A DNA stretch of 64,000 nucleotides, taken from NCBI GenBank assembly GCA_963576565.1, contig OY755044.1:48255134-48319133 (forward strand), given 5' to 3'. Under the pieces are notes generated by a model. It made no database searches and was not told the origin of the DNA. It saw only the letters and a program-made list of their open reading frames with translations. The stretch comes from Aspidapion aeneum (lineage: Eukaryota; Arthropoda; Insecta; Coleoptera; Brentidae). Of this stretch, positions 20,801 to 33,400 are shown piece after piece; the stretch's first letter is position 1, and each line of letters starts with the position of its first letter. The position numbers and the translations under genes are program-made.

Positions 20801-20812
20801 ATTTACCTCCAT
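14810..20812 (-). CDS. gag-pol: Gag-Pol polyprotein of Ty3/gypsy retrotransposon, unit 2 (2000 aa, intact)
   Basis: Same domain order as unit 1, with every catalytic motif retained: LLDSG protease, YLDD RT, TDAS RNase H, HHCC and D,D,E integrase. It is five residues shorter because 15 bp are missing near 18475, between the capsid-like segment and the Ser/Asn-rich tract; residues after that point shift by five relative to unit 1. Private change: Lys for Glu in the capsid segment (SKKCLL). A Cys replaces Gly after QQQN in RNase H, shared with unit 3 only. In its 5' half it carries the unit 1 type of variants. The start codon again directly follows the LTR end. Confidence 0.96.
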   Translation of the reverse strand: MEVNRLNNDELQYELEIRGLPVQQTMNGRREDLRAVLREERRGRCLAPEGTNKDPVTELLTCRAKLQYLSTELASFNAANRENEFKRFYSRLIHVNLRLPRIRCTDEHDKALLLELSNRCTQLIGELNLVYEQLPAASPLIEVRVEEVSRPLEPEPTDVLQPVVVSPAMPVRTPVSYDLVNIGSSQEPSGRSDLLSSSPPPLNVVQFPAQSTLESLGPGHRASNPTLYSNHTRSRQEALNRSEDRVVGNEVGESQGIGVVDRSRVTPRLVVVEDHQLHHSIAPQSTSERPLEDFFNNLEHNRAEIPHPSIPTQVPQSTFSDGPNLHQPSHTAHASNVVPQSLISFDPLEYQTPQPALSQIVRGQYCLLNEPERSSRPPPQREIHFSSVNEPSEFHISERRGSRVHFDEPLVQQWIPGNPEYHPSVNRHGPERFNNSYLDNETSSRPLQHFTQLNSTILDPENRPSTGNHPVRGIPEPQLSNKDMRSSSSTDLPYFVPHISSRPSQRQPTFTTNHQSHADVSRSGPYPPNRERVPPESNYSRVPRPSNSFYEDYPDLARRLDELEFSSLRGRGTSFRDSRDLSFDVSRWKLKYTGRTSVTNFLERIEELRRAYNVSKKCLLDSAPLLLDDEALHFFRNGSFRSWDDFTRQLLDVFLSDEYDEDLWAEIKQRTQGAQEKVTTFFISIQSLFRKLPVMPGELQRVRIIRRLLLPDIQRRLPSSIYSVDELFREARSIEANEQRLQRFVPPPTNARNLVEPELAYHRPPSDRQRPTTIYAVQYSRSQNRQPSSNNFRSSSSANARSFNNSHSLHSEANNNSYRTNSSTARSSNAHPQSRSHNPNTTNRSNNSNQSNRSNNSSGTSTIREQSSTSNQSHSSNARISENNVASNNSLNTSSQSSATPISSTETLCWNCLKVGHRFKSCQIPLRVFCYKCGKPGFYTFNCDCSKKRVVGRSGGQLSSSPSLMANDHKVVLDFILGHAHGDERPYLEVSIYGKKVLGLLDSGCSKTILGNVGWQLLQKFCRLNANDNLECTVANGQRCQCLGTVELPIVLRSKVVVLEVLVVPSLPHTIILGVDFWSRMGIIPDLRAGEWRFHNSLDVKNTVAAIESLDTLSSEQRSTLDSLTSRLFSSDSGSIGCTSLVELEIKVNSDPIKQRYYPISPTLQKEVNAELDQMLEDNIVEPSNSPWSSPIVMIKKKSGNWRFCVDYRAVNKVTVKDAYPIPFVTDTLDKLRDAKYLSTLDIKSAYWQIPVSEAARPITAFTVPRRGLFQFRRMPFGLTNAPAVWQRLIERVVGVDLEPYVFVYLDDVIICTDSSEIDPFGKHLEILEEVISRIQRAGLTLNKEKCVFCKPELKYLGYVINCSGLLVDPDKVQAIVQIPTPKTVTEIRRLVGVASWYRRFIPDFSSIVSPLTALTRKNTKFTWSSECERAFRTIKEHLVRAPILSCPNFDLPFVVQTDASDYGLGAVLSQQQNCEEKVICYLSRSLSKAERKYSTTEKECLAVLFAIEKLRPYIEGARFTVITDHYCLKWLNSIKDPVGRIARWAIRLQQYDFDVVHRKGKDNVVPDCLSRTVPQIDAAEIVVNPEPVSDPWYKRIMADIQAFPSKYPLWQIIDGKVFKRAKIPYPTLSSSDSDWLEVVPRERRSQIIREHHDPPTCGHLGVAKTLSRIVQHFYWPNMRNDVAKYIRKCRTCLETKPEQKPPIGEMLSIMPTLTRPWQMVSVDLVGPLPRSTQGYKYVFSVQDCFSKFVLFFPLRNATALSLTRWMEDYVIHVYGAPDVVIVDNGTQFKSSIFKNAVTQYGTQIKYISNYHPQANPVERSHRVLKTMLSGYVSKDHKHWDKYLGKLAFAIRSAKHSVTGFSPNFIVFGHEVHLAKHEFPFSNDSTLASPPEKAEALQKLFEDVQKRLTLNYEKTKVRYNLRRRSDRFQLHQQVWKRNFAHSDAARQITSKFLPKYTGPYVISKVHNPWNFELSDMSGRSVGVWHAQDLKAHPPDDEDDV

Positions 20813-20969
20813 TGTTACGAATTAAACAAATAATGAGTAAACGCAAAATTAAAAAAAAATTCTTTTTAATTATAATAATCTGTCTTGTCACGACCAGGGA
20901 CAAACCCCACCCTTGCCAAGCAACAAAAAAAAGAAAAGAAACCCCTCAAAAAGAAAACTTTTAATGTTT

Positions 20970-21868
20970 GGGGCACTCTGTATTTAGCCGTATAAATTTT
21001 TAAAAAAAATTTTTAGGGACACTCTATATACAGCGATGAGTATTCAAAAAAAAATTTTAGAGACACTCTATACACAGTGGTGAATACCAAAGAAAATTTT
21101 TAGGGACACTCTGTATATAGCAGTGAATAATAAAAAAAATTATTTCAGGGACACTCTGTACACAAAAAATTTTTAGAGACACTCTATATACAGTGGTGAA
21201 TACCAAAGAAAATTTCTAGGGACACTCTGTATATAGCAGTGAATAATAAAAAAAAATATTTCAGGGACACTCTATACACAGTAGTGAATAAAAAATTTTT
21301 TTTTTTTGGGGCACTCTGTATATAATAGTGAATATTAAAATTAATATTTCAGGGACACTCTGTAAACAGCGATGAGTATTAAAAAAAAAAGTTTAGGGAC
21401 ACTCTATATACAGTAGTGAGTATAAAAAAAAAATTTTTTAGGGACACTCTATATACAGCGATGAGTATTCAGAAAAATTTTAGGGACACTCTATATACAG
21501 TAGTGAGTATAAAAAATTTTTTTGGGACACTCTGTATACAGTAGTAAAAATTAAAAAAAAAATTTGGGACACTCTGTATACAGCGATGAGTATCCAAAAA
21601 AAAAAAATTTTAGAGACACTATATACAGCAAGCCCAAAAACTCTGTTCTTTTTTTTTGAAAACGTAAAAAAATTAACTTTTCATTTTCTGGGCACCCTGT
21701 ATACAGCAGCGCCTAAACAAAACTATTTTGGGGTACCTATATATGGACAAGCCTCGCCCAGTATACCTTGTAGATCAGTAACACTCTGTATACTGGGACA
21801 GAGTCGGGACCGGAGTTTTGAACACTCTGTCTAATAAAAAAAAAACACCCTGTATACAGTGACAGGGT
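20970..21868 (-). repeat. Short tandem repeats (about 43 bp) in LTR 2
   Basis: Same array of GGGACACTCTGTATACAG-type units as in LTR 1, with a few single-base differences (for example tataatagtg for tttaatagtg). Copy order is preserved, so the array was copied as a block. Confidence 0.9.
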
Positions 21869-21922
21869 AAAAGAAAAGTGTCAAGGGTTTTTGTAACCAC
21901 TTTGTATCAAGTGACAAAGGGG
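21783..21922. other. Three hairpins with covarying stems in LTR 2
   Basis: Same three stems and 8-base loops as in LTR 1, unchanged in all paired positions. Confidence 0.65.
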
Positions 21923-24900
21923 CAAAAGAAATGCCAAAATTTATTATTTAAAATAAATACCTAATACTAGTTATTATTACCTACTAGGTATCAGTAATTA
22001 TCAGTATATATAAATTTTGTACATCTGTGTGGGTACCTACACCGCAAAACACAACGCAAAAAACTTAAAAGGACGCCAAAAGAAAACTACAAAATAGCTG
22101 CGCTATGTTGCCGCCGTTACTGCAACTAACACCGCGTAGTTAATCTTATTTATTTTTTTTTTTGACAGTAAGGAAAAAAACACCCCTTACTCTGCCCTGA
22201 ACAAATCAGCTAAGCAGCTTACAGTAGTAAGGGTAAACTAACCCCTTACACTGCTGTAAAAAAAAAATAATAATAATGCAAAAGAAAACGACCTTTTAGC
22301 GCATTCTGAAGGGAATCCATACAAAAAAAATCGCCTAACCTAACCTAACCATTTTTTTTGAAAAACAAAACTGCAAAAGAATATTGTTAAAAAACAGCCA
22401 GGGGTACCAATTTGTTATATTTTATAATGAACTATATCTATATGGGGTTCATCTTGCCAAATAATGAAATAAAAAAAAAGGTTTTAACTTCAATAAATTT
22501 TATTTCACAGGAAGAATTTTCCGTGACAATATTCTTCTACAGTTTTATATTTTCACTAATTTTAAACCTCTTTTAAAAATATTCTTTTTATCCCTAATAT
22601 GCGCCTATTTGGCTTTTAAACCACTTTTAAAAATATTCTTTATATTCCTAATATGCGCATATTTACTAGCTAAACCTAAACCTAGAGTCGAATAAGCCTT
22701 AATTAAAATGGATCTTACTTGAAAAATTAATAACCACAGTCCAGTCAAACTTTTTTTTATCTGTACATCCAAATTTTTCCAACTATTTGTCAAGTCTCTA
22801 ACTCTGATTAGAATCCTTATTCGTCGAAATTCATACTTCTGAGCATAGTTCTAATTCGTCACAATTCTTAACTTGGGATTAATTCTAATTCGTCAGAATT
22901 CTTAATTCTGTTTATAATTCTGATACGTGAAGATTCCCTCCAGAATTCTTTTGGAGACCTAAAAGAAAAACAGGTTTTTGGAACACACCTTAAGGCAACT
23001 AGGCAGAGGACTAAATGATTGGGTAATTGATTACTTCTAATTAATAATAAAAAAAAACAAAAATTAAATAATTCAACGGATAAATTACTAAAATTAATGA
23101 AAATTTACTATAGTTATGCTTTAGTAATTTAATGTTCAAATTTGTCAAATAAATGGCCATTAACTATGACAATCTGAACAGCCCAACTGTCAATTAGTTA
23201 ATATCATTACCATTATTATTATTTTACCTACAAACGATTGATAAAGAAAAATAGAGATTTTGACTAGCGTGAACGCCCCTTAACATATAACGAAAATTAA
23301 TCATCAAAAGTGACTACCATTTAATCCTATATATATATTTTTCCTAAAACAAGAAGCAATAAGCTGTTTAAAGAAAAATTGGCCCAACTGAGTCGTAATT
23401 AGCTTATAGAAAATCAAAATTTATGAAGTAAATTAGGAAATATGGACTTACCAATTTAGGTCGGGCTGCGAATCACAAAAAGAAAACTTCTTTTAAACAC
23501 AAAACCCAGTTTTAAATATCCCTCAGGGATCGTTTTACTGACGTAAAAATAACTTAGCTTTTGGTTTAAAATATATAAAAAATCTTTTAGAGATTTGCTT
23601 CCTGCGCTTCTCACAGCATGGAAGTTTGTAAAAATGTCCCTCCTAAAGGGTTTCCATTCTCCTTTATAGGTTCGCATCCCCCCCCCAAAAGTGATCCATA
23701 AATCCATAAAATTCGCGAATTTTCGAGATTTTTAAAGAAATGAAAAACAGAGACAACAAGATAAAATCTAATGAGAAATAAGGATCGGAACACTCTTCCA
23801 GAAAGTGTGTTTCCGGTTGCCATCTTTATTTCCAATCCAAGAATTAATCAAAATTCACACCTAAAGTTAACACTCTTAGAGCACACATGTGTAAGAAAAG
23901 GACAAAGAAACTAAAGCCGTACAAGTGGTCAATTTTGGAGCCTTCGAAATTGCGTACTATGTTTCGGAAAAATTACCATATTGCCATGTCTTAAACAAAG
24001 TGTTTCCATTTCAGGAAAAGTACTCTTGAAAATAAAAAAATGAAAGGGTCTTGACTAAAATCAGTTAATTGGGACTCTATTCAGTCCAAATAATTATTTA
24101 GACACTTAATTAGTATACTTGATTGTGCAAGAATAAATTAGGAGTTCCGAAAGGTGCTAGGAAATTCACGACGACCAGAGCGGCAACGCCGCATTTATCG
24201 CGATTGTTTTCACAGGCACAAAAGACGGTACGATTTTTAGTGTAATGTTTTGATTTTGAACTCGCGACAATAAGTTATTCGAAATAATTATTACTAAATA
24301 ATACGTTAAATGTTTCCTGATCAAAGAAATGAATTAAGTGTTTTGTGGAACTAACCTAGGAATAAAAGAAGAATAAAACAATAGATGGAACAGAGCATTG
24401 AAAGTCAGGTAGGTAAACAATAGTAAAATAGATAAATCTAGGTACTATAACTATTCTATCTTTATGTTTTAGTCTATGAAATAGCCGTGGACTGACGTAA
24501 TGCTTATAGATAAAATAGCTAACTCCTAGGAAATGTCGTAGATCACTGCGAAAAAGAGTAGACAAAATTATAGACAAATGGGCTAGGAAATAGATGAACT
24601 AGACTACTGAATATAAATATTGACGATGCAATACAAATAATATATGACGGATATGGCGTTTTGTAAAGAGAAATCAGGTAGGTCCAAATTTGTAAGTAGA
24701 AAATAGACAAATAGATAAATTACCTACTTTGGTCTATTTTAGACTAACCAAAGCTACCACAGACATGAAAATTTGTACGTCTATAAACGATGGGATGAAG
24801 AAGATAATACAACCACAACGAAGTTTGAGATGTTTACAGAAAGGCAATTATAACTTAATTTTGATGTGTCACTAGACAAATAGAAAAACTAGACAACCAG

Positions 24901-25753
24901 AGAAGATTATGTATGGTTGAATAGAAAATGGTTAAGAAGCAAGAGATCTTATGAAGGTATCTCCAATGACATAAATAGAAAATAGGTAAATATATTAATT
25001 ACTTGCTTTTATCTATTTTAGATAAGGAGAAAATAGTCAGAGGTACAAGCGTTAGATAATGGTTGAAAGATGACATGTAGAAGATAAAGCAATTAAAAAC
25101 AAATCCAAAGCACCATCATGGAATCAGAAAGGCAATGAACTAATGCCAAATAGGTACTGAGGGTCAAACAACATGCTTAAGTGTTAAATTTAAGTATTTG
25201 ATATTTTGTTTTTTTTTAGTTTTTATTTTGAGTCTCAAAACAATAAATAAATATTTTATTTTGGCTAATTGATTACTTTAATTAAATACAAATAACAACT
25301 AAATAAATGTTGGCTCTAAACTTTTTAATATTTGGCGTACGTGCTAGTCAAATTTATTATGAATTGATGAATAAATTAATTATAGCATATACTTACAGTT
25401 AACAACAAAGAAAAAGAATACCATTAGTCTCTGCAAACTAGTTTTACCTTAGTATTCCAAAAACATGTCTTTCAGTTCCAGCAGGACTCTCTCCCTGTTT
25501 CCGTTCTTCCTGCAGTTTGGCTTTACCAGTTATCAGGTAGTTTCTATTAACTTATTATAATTAGATGTACAAAACGCATACTGGTTAATGACTTCAGCCT
25601 AACTAATCTAATCTCTTCAGTAAGTTTAATTTTAGGGCAAAAGAGACGAAAGAGGTATACAAGGGGAGGTTTTTAAATATTTAACTGAAAGCATTAAAGA
25701 TTACTATTATTTTTCCCTTTTTGGTGAATAGGCTCTTTTCACAGCAACCTCAT

Positions 25754-25781
25754 TGTTACGTGGCAAATCTTGCCCGTAACA
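25754..25781. other. Terminal palindrome at the 5' tip of LTR 2
   Basis: Identical to the 28-bp bulged hairpin at the tip of LTR 1. Confidence 0.8.
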
Positions 25782-25782
25782 A

Positions 25783-25796
25783 CACCACCCCTTCTT
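25783..25796 (-). promoter_or_regulatory. Candidate polypurine tract of unit 3
   Basis: Same purine-rich tract as in unit 2, complete, two bases from the 3' LTR start. Confidence 0.6.
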
Positions 25797-25883
25797 AGGC
25801 AAAGTTTCGAAGAAACTTTTAAATCCCGATTTCCCAAGAACGCTAACACAGAACCTGCTTTCAACTTAAGACAAATTGTATGA

Positions 25884-26935
25884 GAATCCTCAGCGAGGCA
25901 TTTTACTTTTCCTGCTGATTTGAAGCTATCATAAGGCTTAGCCATCACGGGGACTAAGTCCTGAGCGATGAGACAGGCCTTTAGACAATTGTCACGTCAA
26001 TCAAGTTTTCGGCCAAGATTGACAAAGCAACAATCCAACTCTGCTATCAACAACGCATGATAGGTAAACAATTTTAAAACTACAAGAATCCTCAGTAGAC
26101 ACCTTAATTTCTCCTACTGATTTGAAGCTATCATAAGGATTAGCCATCACGGGGACTAAGTCCTGAGCGATGAGCCAGGCCTTTAGACAAGTGTCACGTC
26201 AATCAAGTTTTCGGCCAAGATTGACAAAGCAACAATCCAACTCTGCTATCAACAACGCATGATAGGTAAACAATTTTAAAACTACAAGAATCCTCAGTAG
26301 ACACCTTAATTTCTCCTACTGATTTGAAGCTATCATAAGGATTAGCCATCACGGGGACTAAGTCCTGAGCGATGAGACAGGCCTTTAGACAATTGTCACG
26401 TCAATCAAGTTTTCGGCCAAGATTGACAAAGCAACAATCCAACTCTGCTATCAACAACGCATGATAGGTAAACAATTTTAAAACTACAAGAATCCTCAGT
26501 AGACACCTTAATTTCTCCTACTGATTTGAAGCTATCATAAGGATTAGCCATCACGGGGACTAAGTCCTGAGCGATGAGACAGGCCTTTAGACAATTGTCA
26601 CGTCAATCAAGTTTTCGGCCAAGATTGACAAAGCAACAATCCAACTCTGCTATCAACAACGCATGATAGGTAAACAATTTTAAAACTACAAGAATCCTCA
26701 GTAGACACCTTAATTTCTCCTACTGATTTGAAGCTATCATAAGGATTAGCCATCACGGGGACTAAGTCCTGAGCGATGAGACAGGCCTTTAGACAATTGT
26801 CACGTCAATCAAGTTTTCGGCCAAGATTGACAAAGCAACAATCCAACTCTGCTATCAACAACGCATGATAGGTAAACAATTTTAAAACTACAAGAATCCT
26901 CAGTAGACACCTTAATTTTCTTCTACTGATTTGAA
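25884..26935 (-). repeat. 202-bp tandem repeats in 3' noncoding region, unit 3 (5 copies)
   Basis: CCATCACG recurs at 25942, 26144, 26346, 26548 and 26750. The diverged first copy and the marked second copy are kept, so the copies lost or gained relative to units 1 and 2 lie after the second. Confidence 0.95.
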
Positions 26936-27178
26936 ATGGTTTGCACACACGACATGGAAAGAGATAGACAAGGTAGAACACAGAACAGGTAGCCTGGTAA
27001 ACCCTGAATCTGTGGAGTGATAAGGTCACTGAGGGGTAGTAGGGACTTACTCCTACGCCCGACCATCATGAACAGATGTGTGGCCGTCCTTGGACTCCGG
27101 TCACAAGTTTCTCGCTAAAACCTGTCACTAGTCCACATCACCTGAGCTATCCGGCCCAAGTGTGACCTGAACAAAATA

Positions 27179-27212
27179 CTCGTAAGGTTAACGGACATTG
27201 TAACCTTACGAG
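27179..27212. other. Perfect 12-bp hairpin in 3' noncoding region, unit 3
   Basis: Same stem and loop as in units 1 and 2. The remaining noncoding DNA from 26936 to 27427 shows nothing else. Confidence 0.8.
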
Positions 27213-27427
27213 GGCCTGTTAGAGGGACTTAGTTAACCCCCATCCTAGGAACCATGGAGTGGTGGTATTCTTTTACCTACTGAACGAGGTCAGCAGGGGC
27301 CCCCAGCTGCAGAGCCGACGCAACCGCGCTTAGACCAGGTTAAAGAACTAAGACAAAAGAAGCGACAACCGAGAAAAATAAATTAAGCAACAAAAGAAAA
27401 TCAAGGAAAATGGATCGTTCGCCGCCG

Positions 27428-30400
27428 TTAGACGTCATCTTCGTCATCAGGAGGATGTGCTTTTAGGTCCTGCGCATGCCAAACTCCAACACTACGTCCA
27501 GACATATCAGACAGCTCAAAATTCCAAGGGTTGTGAACCTTAGAAATGACATAAGGACCCGTATACTTCGGCAAAAATTTGGACGTAATCTGTCGAGCGG
27601 CATCTGAGTGAGCAAAGTTTCTTTTCCATACCTGCTGATGAAGCTGGAAACGATCTGAACGTCTTCGAAGATTGTACCGAACTTTCGTTTTCTCATAGTT
27701 AAGCGTTAGTCGTTTTTGAACGTCCTCAAACAGCTTTTGTAATGCTTCCGCCTTTTCCGGAGGAGATGCAAGGGTAGAATCATTAGAAAAAGGAAATTCA
27801 TGTTTGGCCAAATGAACCTCATGTCCAAACACAATAAAATTTGGAGAAAAACCTGTTACACTGTGCTTAGCGGACCGGATAGCGAAAGCTAATTTACCCA
27901 AGTACTTATCCCAGTGTTTATGATCCTTGGAAACATAACCGCTCAGCATGGTTTTAAGGACTCGATGAGATCGTTCGACCGGATTTGCCTGAGGATGATA
28001 ATTAGAAATATACTTAATCTGAGTGCCATATTGGGTAACTGCGTTCTTAAAAATACTGCTTTTAAACTGCGTTCCATTATCGACTATGACCACATCCGGT
28101 GCACCGTACACGTGTATTACATAATCTTCCATCCAACGAGTTAGAGAAAGAGCTGTTGCATTACGAAGAGGAAAGAACAAAACGAACTTGGAAAAACAAT
28201 CCTGTACCGAGAAGACATATTTATAACCTTGAGTAGAGCGAGGCAAAGGCCCAACCAAGTCCACACTCACCATTTGCCATGGTCTAGTAAGAGTAGGCAT
28301 TATGCTCAGCATTTCTCCTATTGGCGGTTTTTGCTCAGGTTTGGTTTCTAGACATGTTCTACATTTCCTGATATACTTTGCAACATCATTTCGCATATTC
28401 GGCCAATAAAAGTGTTGAACAATACGGCTCAAAGTTTTAGCAACCCCTAGGTGGCCACAAGTTGGTGGATCGTGGTGTTCTCGTATAATTTGGGACCTAC
28501 GCTCTCGAGGCACAACTTCTAACCAGTCAGAATCTGAGGATGAAAGAGTGGGATAGGGAATCTTAGCCCGTTTAAACACCTTACCATCGATAATTTGCCA
28601 AAGGGGATATTTTGAAGGAAAGGCTTGAATATCCGCCATTATTCTTTTATACCAAGGATCGGAAACAGGCTCCGGGTTCACAACAATCTCAGCAGCATCA
28701 ATCTGAGGTACCGTTCTCGACAAACAGTCTGGTACAACATTGTCTTTACCTTTTCGGTGGACTACATCAAAATCATATTGCTGGAGACGAATGGCCCATC
28801 GCGCAATCCGACCCACAGGATCTTTAATCGAGTTTAGCCACTTTAAACAATAATGATCTGTTATTACGGTGAATCTAGCACCTTCAATATAAGGTCTGAG
28901 CTTCTCAATAGCAAATAATACGGCGAGACATTCCTTCTCAGTGGTGGAATATTTACGCTCCGCTTTTGACAAACTACGACTAAGGTAACAAATCACCTTT
29001 TCCTCGCAATTTTGTTGCTGAGATAAAACGGCACCAAGACCATAGTCTGAAGCATCTGTTTGGACGACGAAAGGCAAGTCAAAATTCGGACATGACAAAA
29101 TTGGGGCTCGAACGAGATGTTCTTTAATGGTGCGAAATGCACGTTCACACTCAGAAGACCAAGTGAATTTGGTATTTTTACGAGTCAGAGCCGTCAACGG
29201 CGAAACAATAGAACTAAAATCAGGAATAAACCTACGATACCAAGACGCTACGCCAACTAATCTTCGAATTTCCGTCACCGTCTTAGGGGTTGGAATCTGT
29301 ACAATCGCTTGTACCTTATCTGGATCTACTAAAAGCCCTGAACAATTTATAACGTAACCAAGATATTTTAATTCGGGTTTGCAAAAGACACATTTTTCTT
29401 TATTTAAAGTAAGTCCAGCCCTTTGAATTCGTGAAATCACCTCCTCCAGAATCTCGAGATGCTTTCCAAATGGATCAATTTCAGAAGAATCAGTGCAAAT
29501 AATTACATCATCAAGATATACGAACACGTATGGCTCCAGATCCACGCCGACAACTCTCTCAATCAATCTTTGCCACACCGCAGGCGCATTGGTAAGTCCA
29601 AATGGCATTCTTCGGAATTGGAAAAGACCACGACGAGGAACGGTAAAAGCAGTAATAGGCCTTGCTGCTTCTGACACAGGGATTTGCCAATAGGCCGACT
29701 TAATATCCAACGTACTCAAATATTTGGCATCTCGAAGTTTGTCAAGCGTATCGGTGACAAAAGGAATGGGATATGCGTCCTTGACAGTAACTTTATTAAC
29801 CGCTCTGTAATCTACACAAAAACGCCAATTTCCAGACTTCTTTTTAATCATTACAATCGGTGAAGACCATGGTGAATTTGAAGGTTCGACAATATTGTCT
29901 TCTAACATCTGATCCAACTCAGCATTAACTTCTTTTTGTAGAGTAGGTGAAATTGGATAATAACGCTGCTTTATGGGATCAGAATTAACTTTAATCTCTA
30001 ACTCAACAAGACTTGTGCAACCAATGCTACCAGAATCTGATGAAAATAAACGAGAAGTCAAAGAATCTAAGGTAGAACGTTGTTCGGACGACAAAGTGTC
30101 TAGGGATTCAATAGCCGCGACCGTATTTTTAACATCTAGGGAATTATGAAATCGCCATTCACCAGCACGCAGGTCAGGAATGATACCCATGCGACTCCAA
30201 AAGTCAACACCTAAAATTATGGTATGAGGCAGAGACGGAACCACCAAAACCTCCAGTACCACTACCTTACTTCTCAACACAATGGGTAATTCAACCGTAC
30301 CTAGACACTGACATCGCTGGCCATTAGCCACTGTACACTCAAGGTTATCATTAGCATTTAATCTACAAAATTTCTGAAGGAGCTGCCAACCTACATTTCC

Positions 30401-33400
30401 TAAAATTGTTTTTGAACAGCCACTATCCAATAAACCTAAAACTTTTTTCCCATAGATACTTACCTCTAAGTAGGGACGTTCATCACCATGCGCATGACCC
30501 AAAATAAAATCTAGAACAACCTTGTGATCATTGGCCATTAGGGATGGGGAGGAACTCAGTTGGCCACCTGACCTCCCGACGACCCATTTTTTTGAACAAT
30601 CACAATTGAAAGTATAAAAACCAGGTTTCCCACATTTATAACAAAATACTCTAAGCGGTATTTGACAGCTTTTAAATCTGTGTCCGACCTTAAGACAATT
30701 CCAGCAAAGGGTTTCCGTGGACGAGATAGGAGTAGCGGATGACTGCGAAGAAGTATTTAAACTATTATTGGATGCAACATTATTTTCAGAAATACGAGCG
30801 TTAGATGAGTGAGACTGATTGGATGTAGAAGATTGCTCTCGGATTGTAGAAGTGCCTGAATTATTATTTGACCTATTGGATTGATTTGAATTATTTGACC
30901 TATTCGTAGTATTGGGGTTATGTGACCTACTCTGAGGATGAGCATTATTTGACCTAGCAGTAGAAGAGTTCGTGCGATATGAATTATTATTTGCCTCAGA
31001 ATGTAAAGAATGCGAATTGTTGAAGGATCTAGCATTTGCAGAACTTGAAGATCGAAAATTATTAGAAGATGGTTGTCGATTTTGTGATCTACTAAAACCT
31101 GATTCACTATGCTGTACTGCATAAATCGTTGTAGGACGTTGTCGATCTGATGGAGGTCGACGATAAGCCAATTCTGGTTCGACTAAATTCCTAGCATTGG
31201 TGGGAGGGGGAACAAAGCGTTGAAGGCGTTGTTCATTCGCTTCGATAGACCTAGCTTCCCTAAATAATTCGGCCACAGAATAAATGCTAGATGGTAAACG
31301 TCTTTGAATATCAGGTAAAAGTAGACGACGTATGATTCTAACACGCTGAAGCTCACCAGGCATAACCGGAAGCTTTCTAAAAAGACTTTGGATGCTAATG
31401 AAAAAGGTTGTTACTTTTTCTTGTGCGCCCTGCGTTCTTTGTTTGATTTCTGCCCACAAATCCTCGTCATATTCGTCACTTAGAAAAACATCTAACAACT
31501 GCCGAGTAAAATCGTCCCAAGAGCGAAATGATCCATTCCTGAAAAAGTGCAAAGCCTCATCGTCTAACAACAGAGGTGCAGAATCTAGTAAACACTCCTT
31601 CGATACATTATATGCTCGTCTCAGCTCTTCGATTCTTTCAAGAAAATTTGTGACACTAGTTCGTCCGGTGTATTTTAATTTCCATCGTGAAACATCAAAC
31701 GATAAATCTCTAGAATCACGAAATGAAGTACCTCTGCCACGCAGAGAAGAAAACTCCAATTCATCTAATCGTCGAGCCAAATCGGGATAGTCCTCGTAGA
31801 AAGAATTACTAGGTCTAGGTACCCTAGAATAGTTACTCTCAGGAGGAACCCGTTCTCTATTAGGAGGATACGGACCAGATCTACTAACATCAGCATGAGA
31901 TTGGTGATTGGTAGTGAAAGTTGGTTGACGCTGTGAAGGCCTCGAAGAAATATGGGGTACAAAATAAGGCAGATCGGTAGAAGATGAAGACCTCATATCT
32001 TTATTGGACAACTGCGGTTCAGGGATACCTCGCACTGGATGATTGCCCGTCGATGGTCTGTTTTCAGGGTCTAGAATCGTGGAATTTAATTGCGTAAAGT
32101 GTTGTAAAGGTCTAGAAGATGTTTCGTTATCTAGATATGAATTATTAAAACGTTCAGGACCATGCCGATTTACCGAGGGATGATATTCAGGATTACCTGG
32201 TATCCACTGTTGAACAAGAGGCTCATCAAAGTGAACTCGCGAACCCCTTCGTTCAGAAATATGGAATTCAGAAGGCTCATTTACCGAACTAAAATGGATT
32301 TCTCGTTGAGGTGGTGGTCTACTTGATCTTTCTGGTTCATTCAGCAAACAGTACTGACCCCTAACAATTTGAGATAAAGCTGGTTGTGGAGTTTGATACT
32401 CGAGAGGGTCAAATGAAATTAAAGATTGGGGTACAACATTGGAAGCATGAGCAGTGTGGGATGGTTGATGTAAGTTTGGTCCATCAGAAAAGGTGGATTG
32501 TGGAACTTGAGTAGGAATAGAAGGATGTGGTATTTCCGCTCTATTATGTTCAAGTTTATTAAAGAAATCCTCAAGAGGTCTCTCAGAGGTTGATTGAGGT
32601 GCTATAGAATGATGGAGTTGATGATCCTCAACCACCAAGCGAGGCGTAACTCTCGAACGATCAACTACCCCTATACCTTGACTTTCCCCCACTTCATTAC
32701 CTACAACACGATCCTCGCTTCTATTCAACGCTTCCTGCCTACTTCTGGTATGATTCGAGTAAAGGGTTGGATTACTAGCCCGATGACCAGGTCCTAAAGA
32801 CTCAAGAGTAGACTGAGCCGGGAATTGAACAACATTTAAAGGAGGAGGACTACTAGAAAGAAGATCACTCCTACCTGATGGTTCTTGGCTACTACCGATA
32901 TTAACCAAATCGTAAGAAACTGGTGTACGTACAGGCATCGCTGGGCTGACTACCACTGGTTGCAACACATCAGTAGGTTCTGGCTCTAATGGTCGAGAAA
33001 CCTCCTCTACCCTAACTTCAATCAAGGGACTAGCAGCAGGTAACTGTTCGTAAACCAAATTTAACTCACCAATCAATTGAGTGCACCTATTTGACAACTC
33101 TAAAAGCAACGCCTTGTCATGCTCATCAGTACAGCGGATGCGAGTAAGTCTCAAGTTCACATGAATCAAGCGAGAGTAAAATCGTTTAAATTCGTTTTCC
33201 CTATTGGCAGCGTTAAATGAAGCTAACTCCGTGCTCAAATACTGAAGCTTAGCTCGACATGTCAGCAGTTCTGTAACTGGATCTTTATTAGTACCTTCTG
33301 GCGTTAAACATCTACCACGACGTTCCTCTCGCAGTACTGCACGCAAATCTTCCCTACGACCGTTCATTGTTTGTTGTACCGGCAGACCACGTATCTCCAA

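Larger units (their letters stand above)
20813..25781 (-). repeat. Long terminal repeat 2 (4969 bp), shared by units 2 and 3
   Basis: It has the same ends (TGTTACG...CGTAACA) and the same internal order as LTR 1, from which it differs by scattered substitutions and homopolymer lengths. It shares with LTR 1, against LTRs 3 and 4, the readings actatgtttcgg and ggactctattcag. The telomere-like CCTAA triplet is at 22334-22350. Between the short repeats and the 5' tip no coding sequence is apparent. Confidence 0.88.
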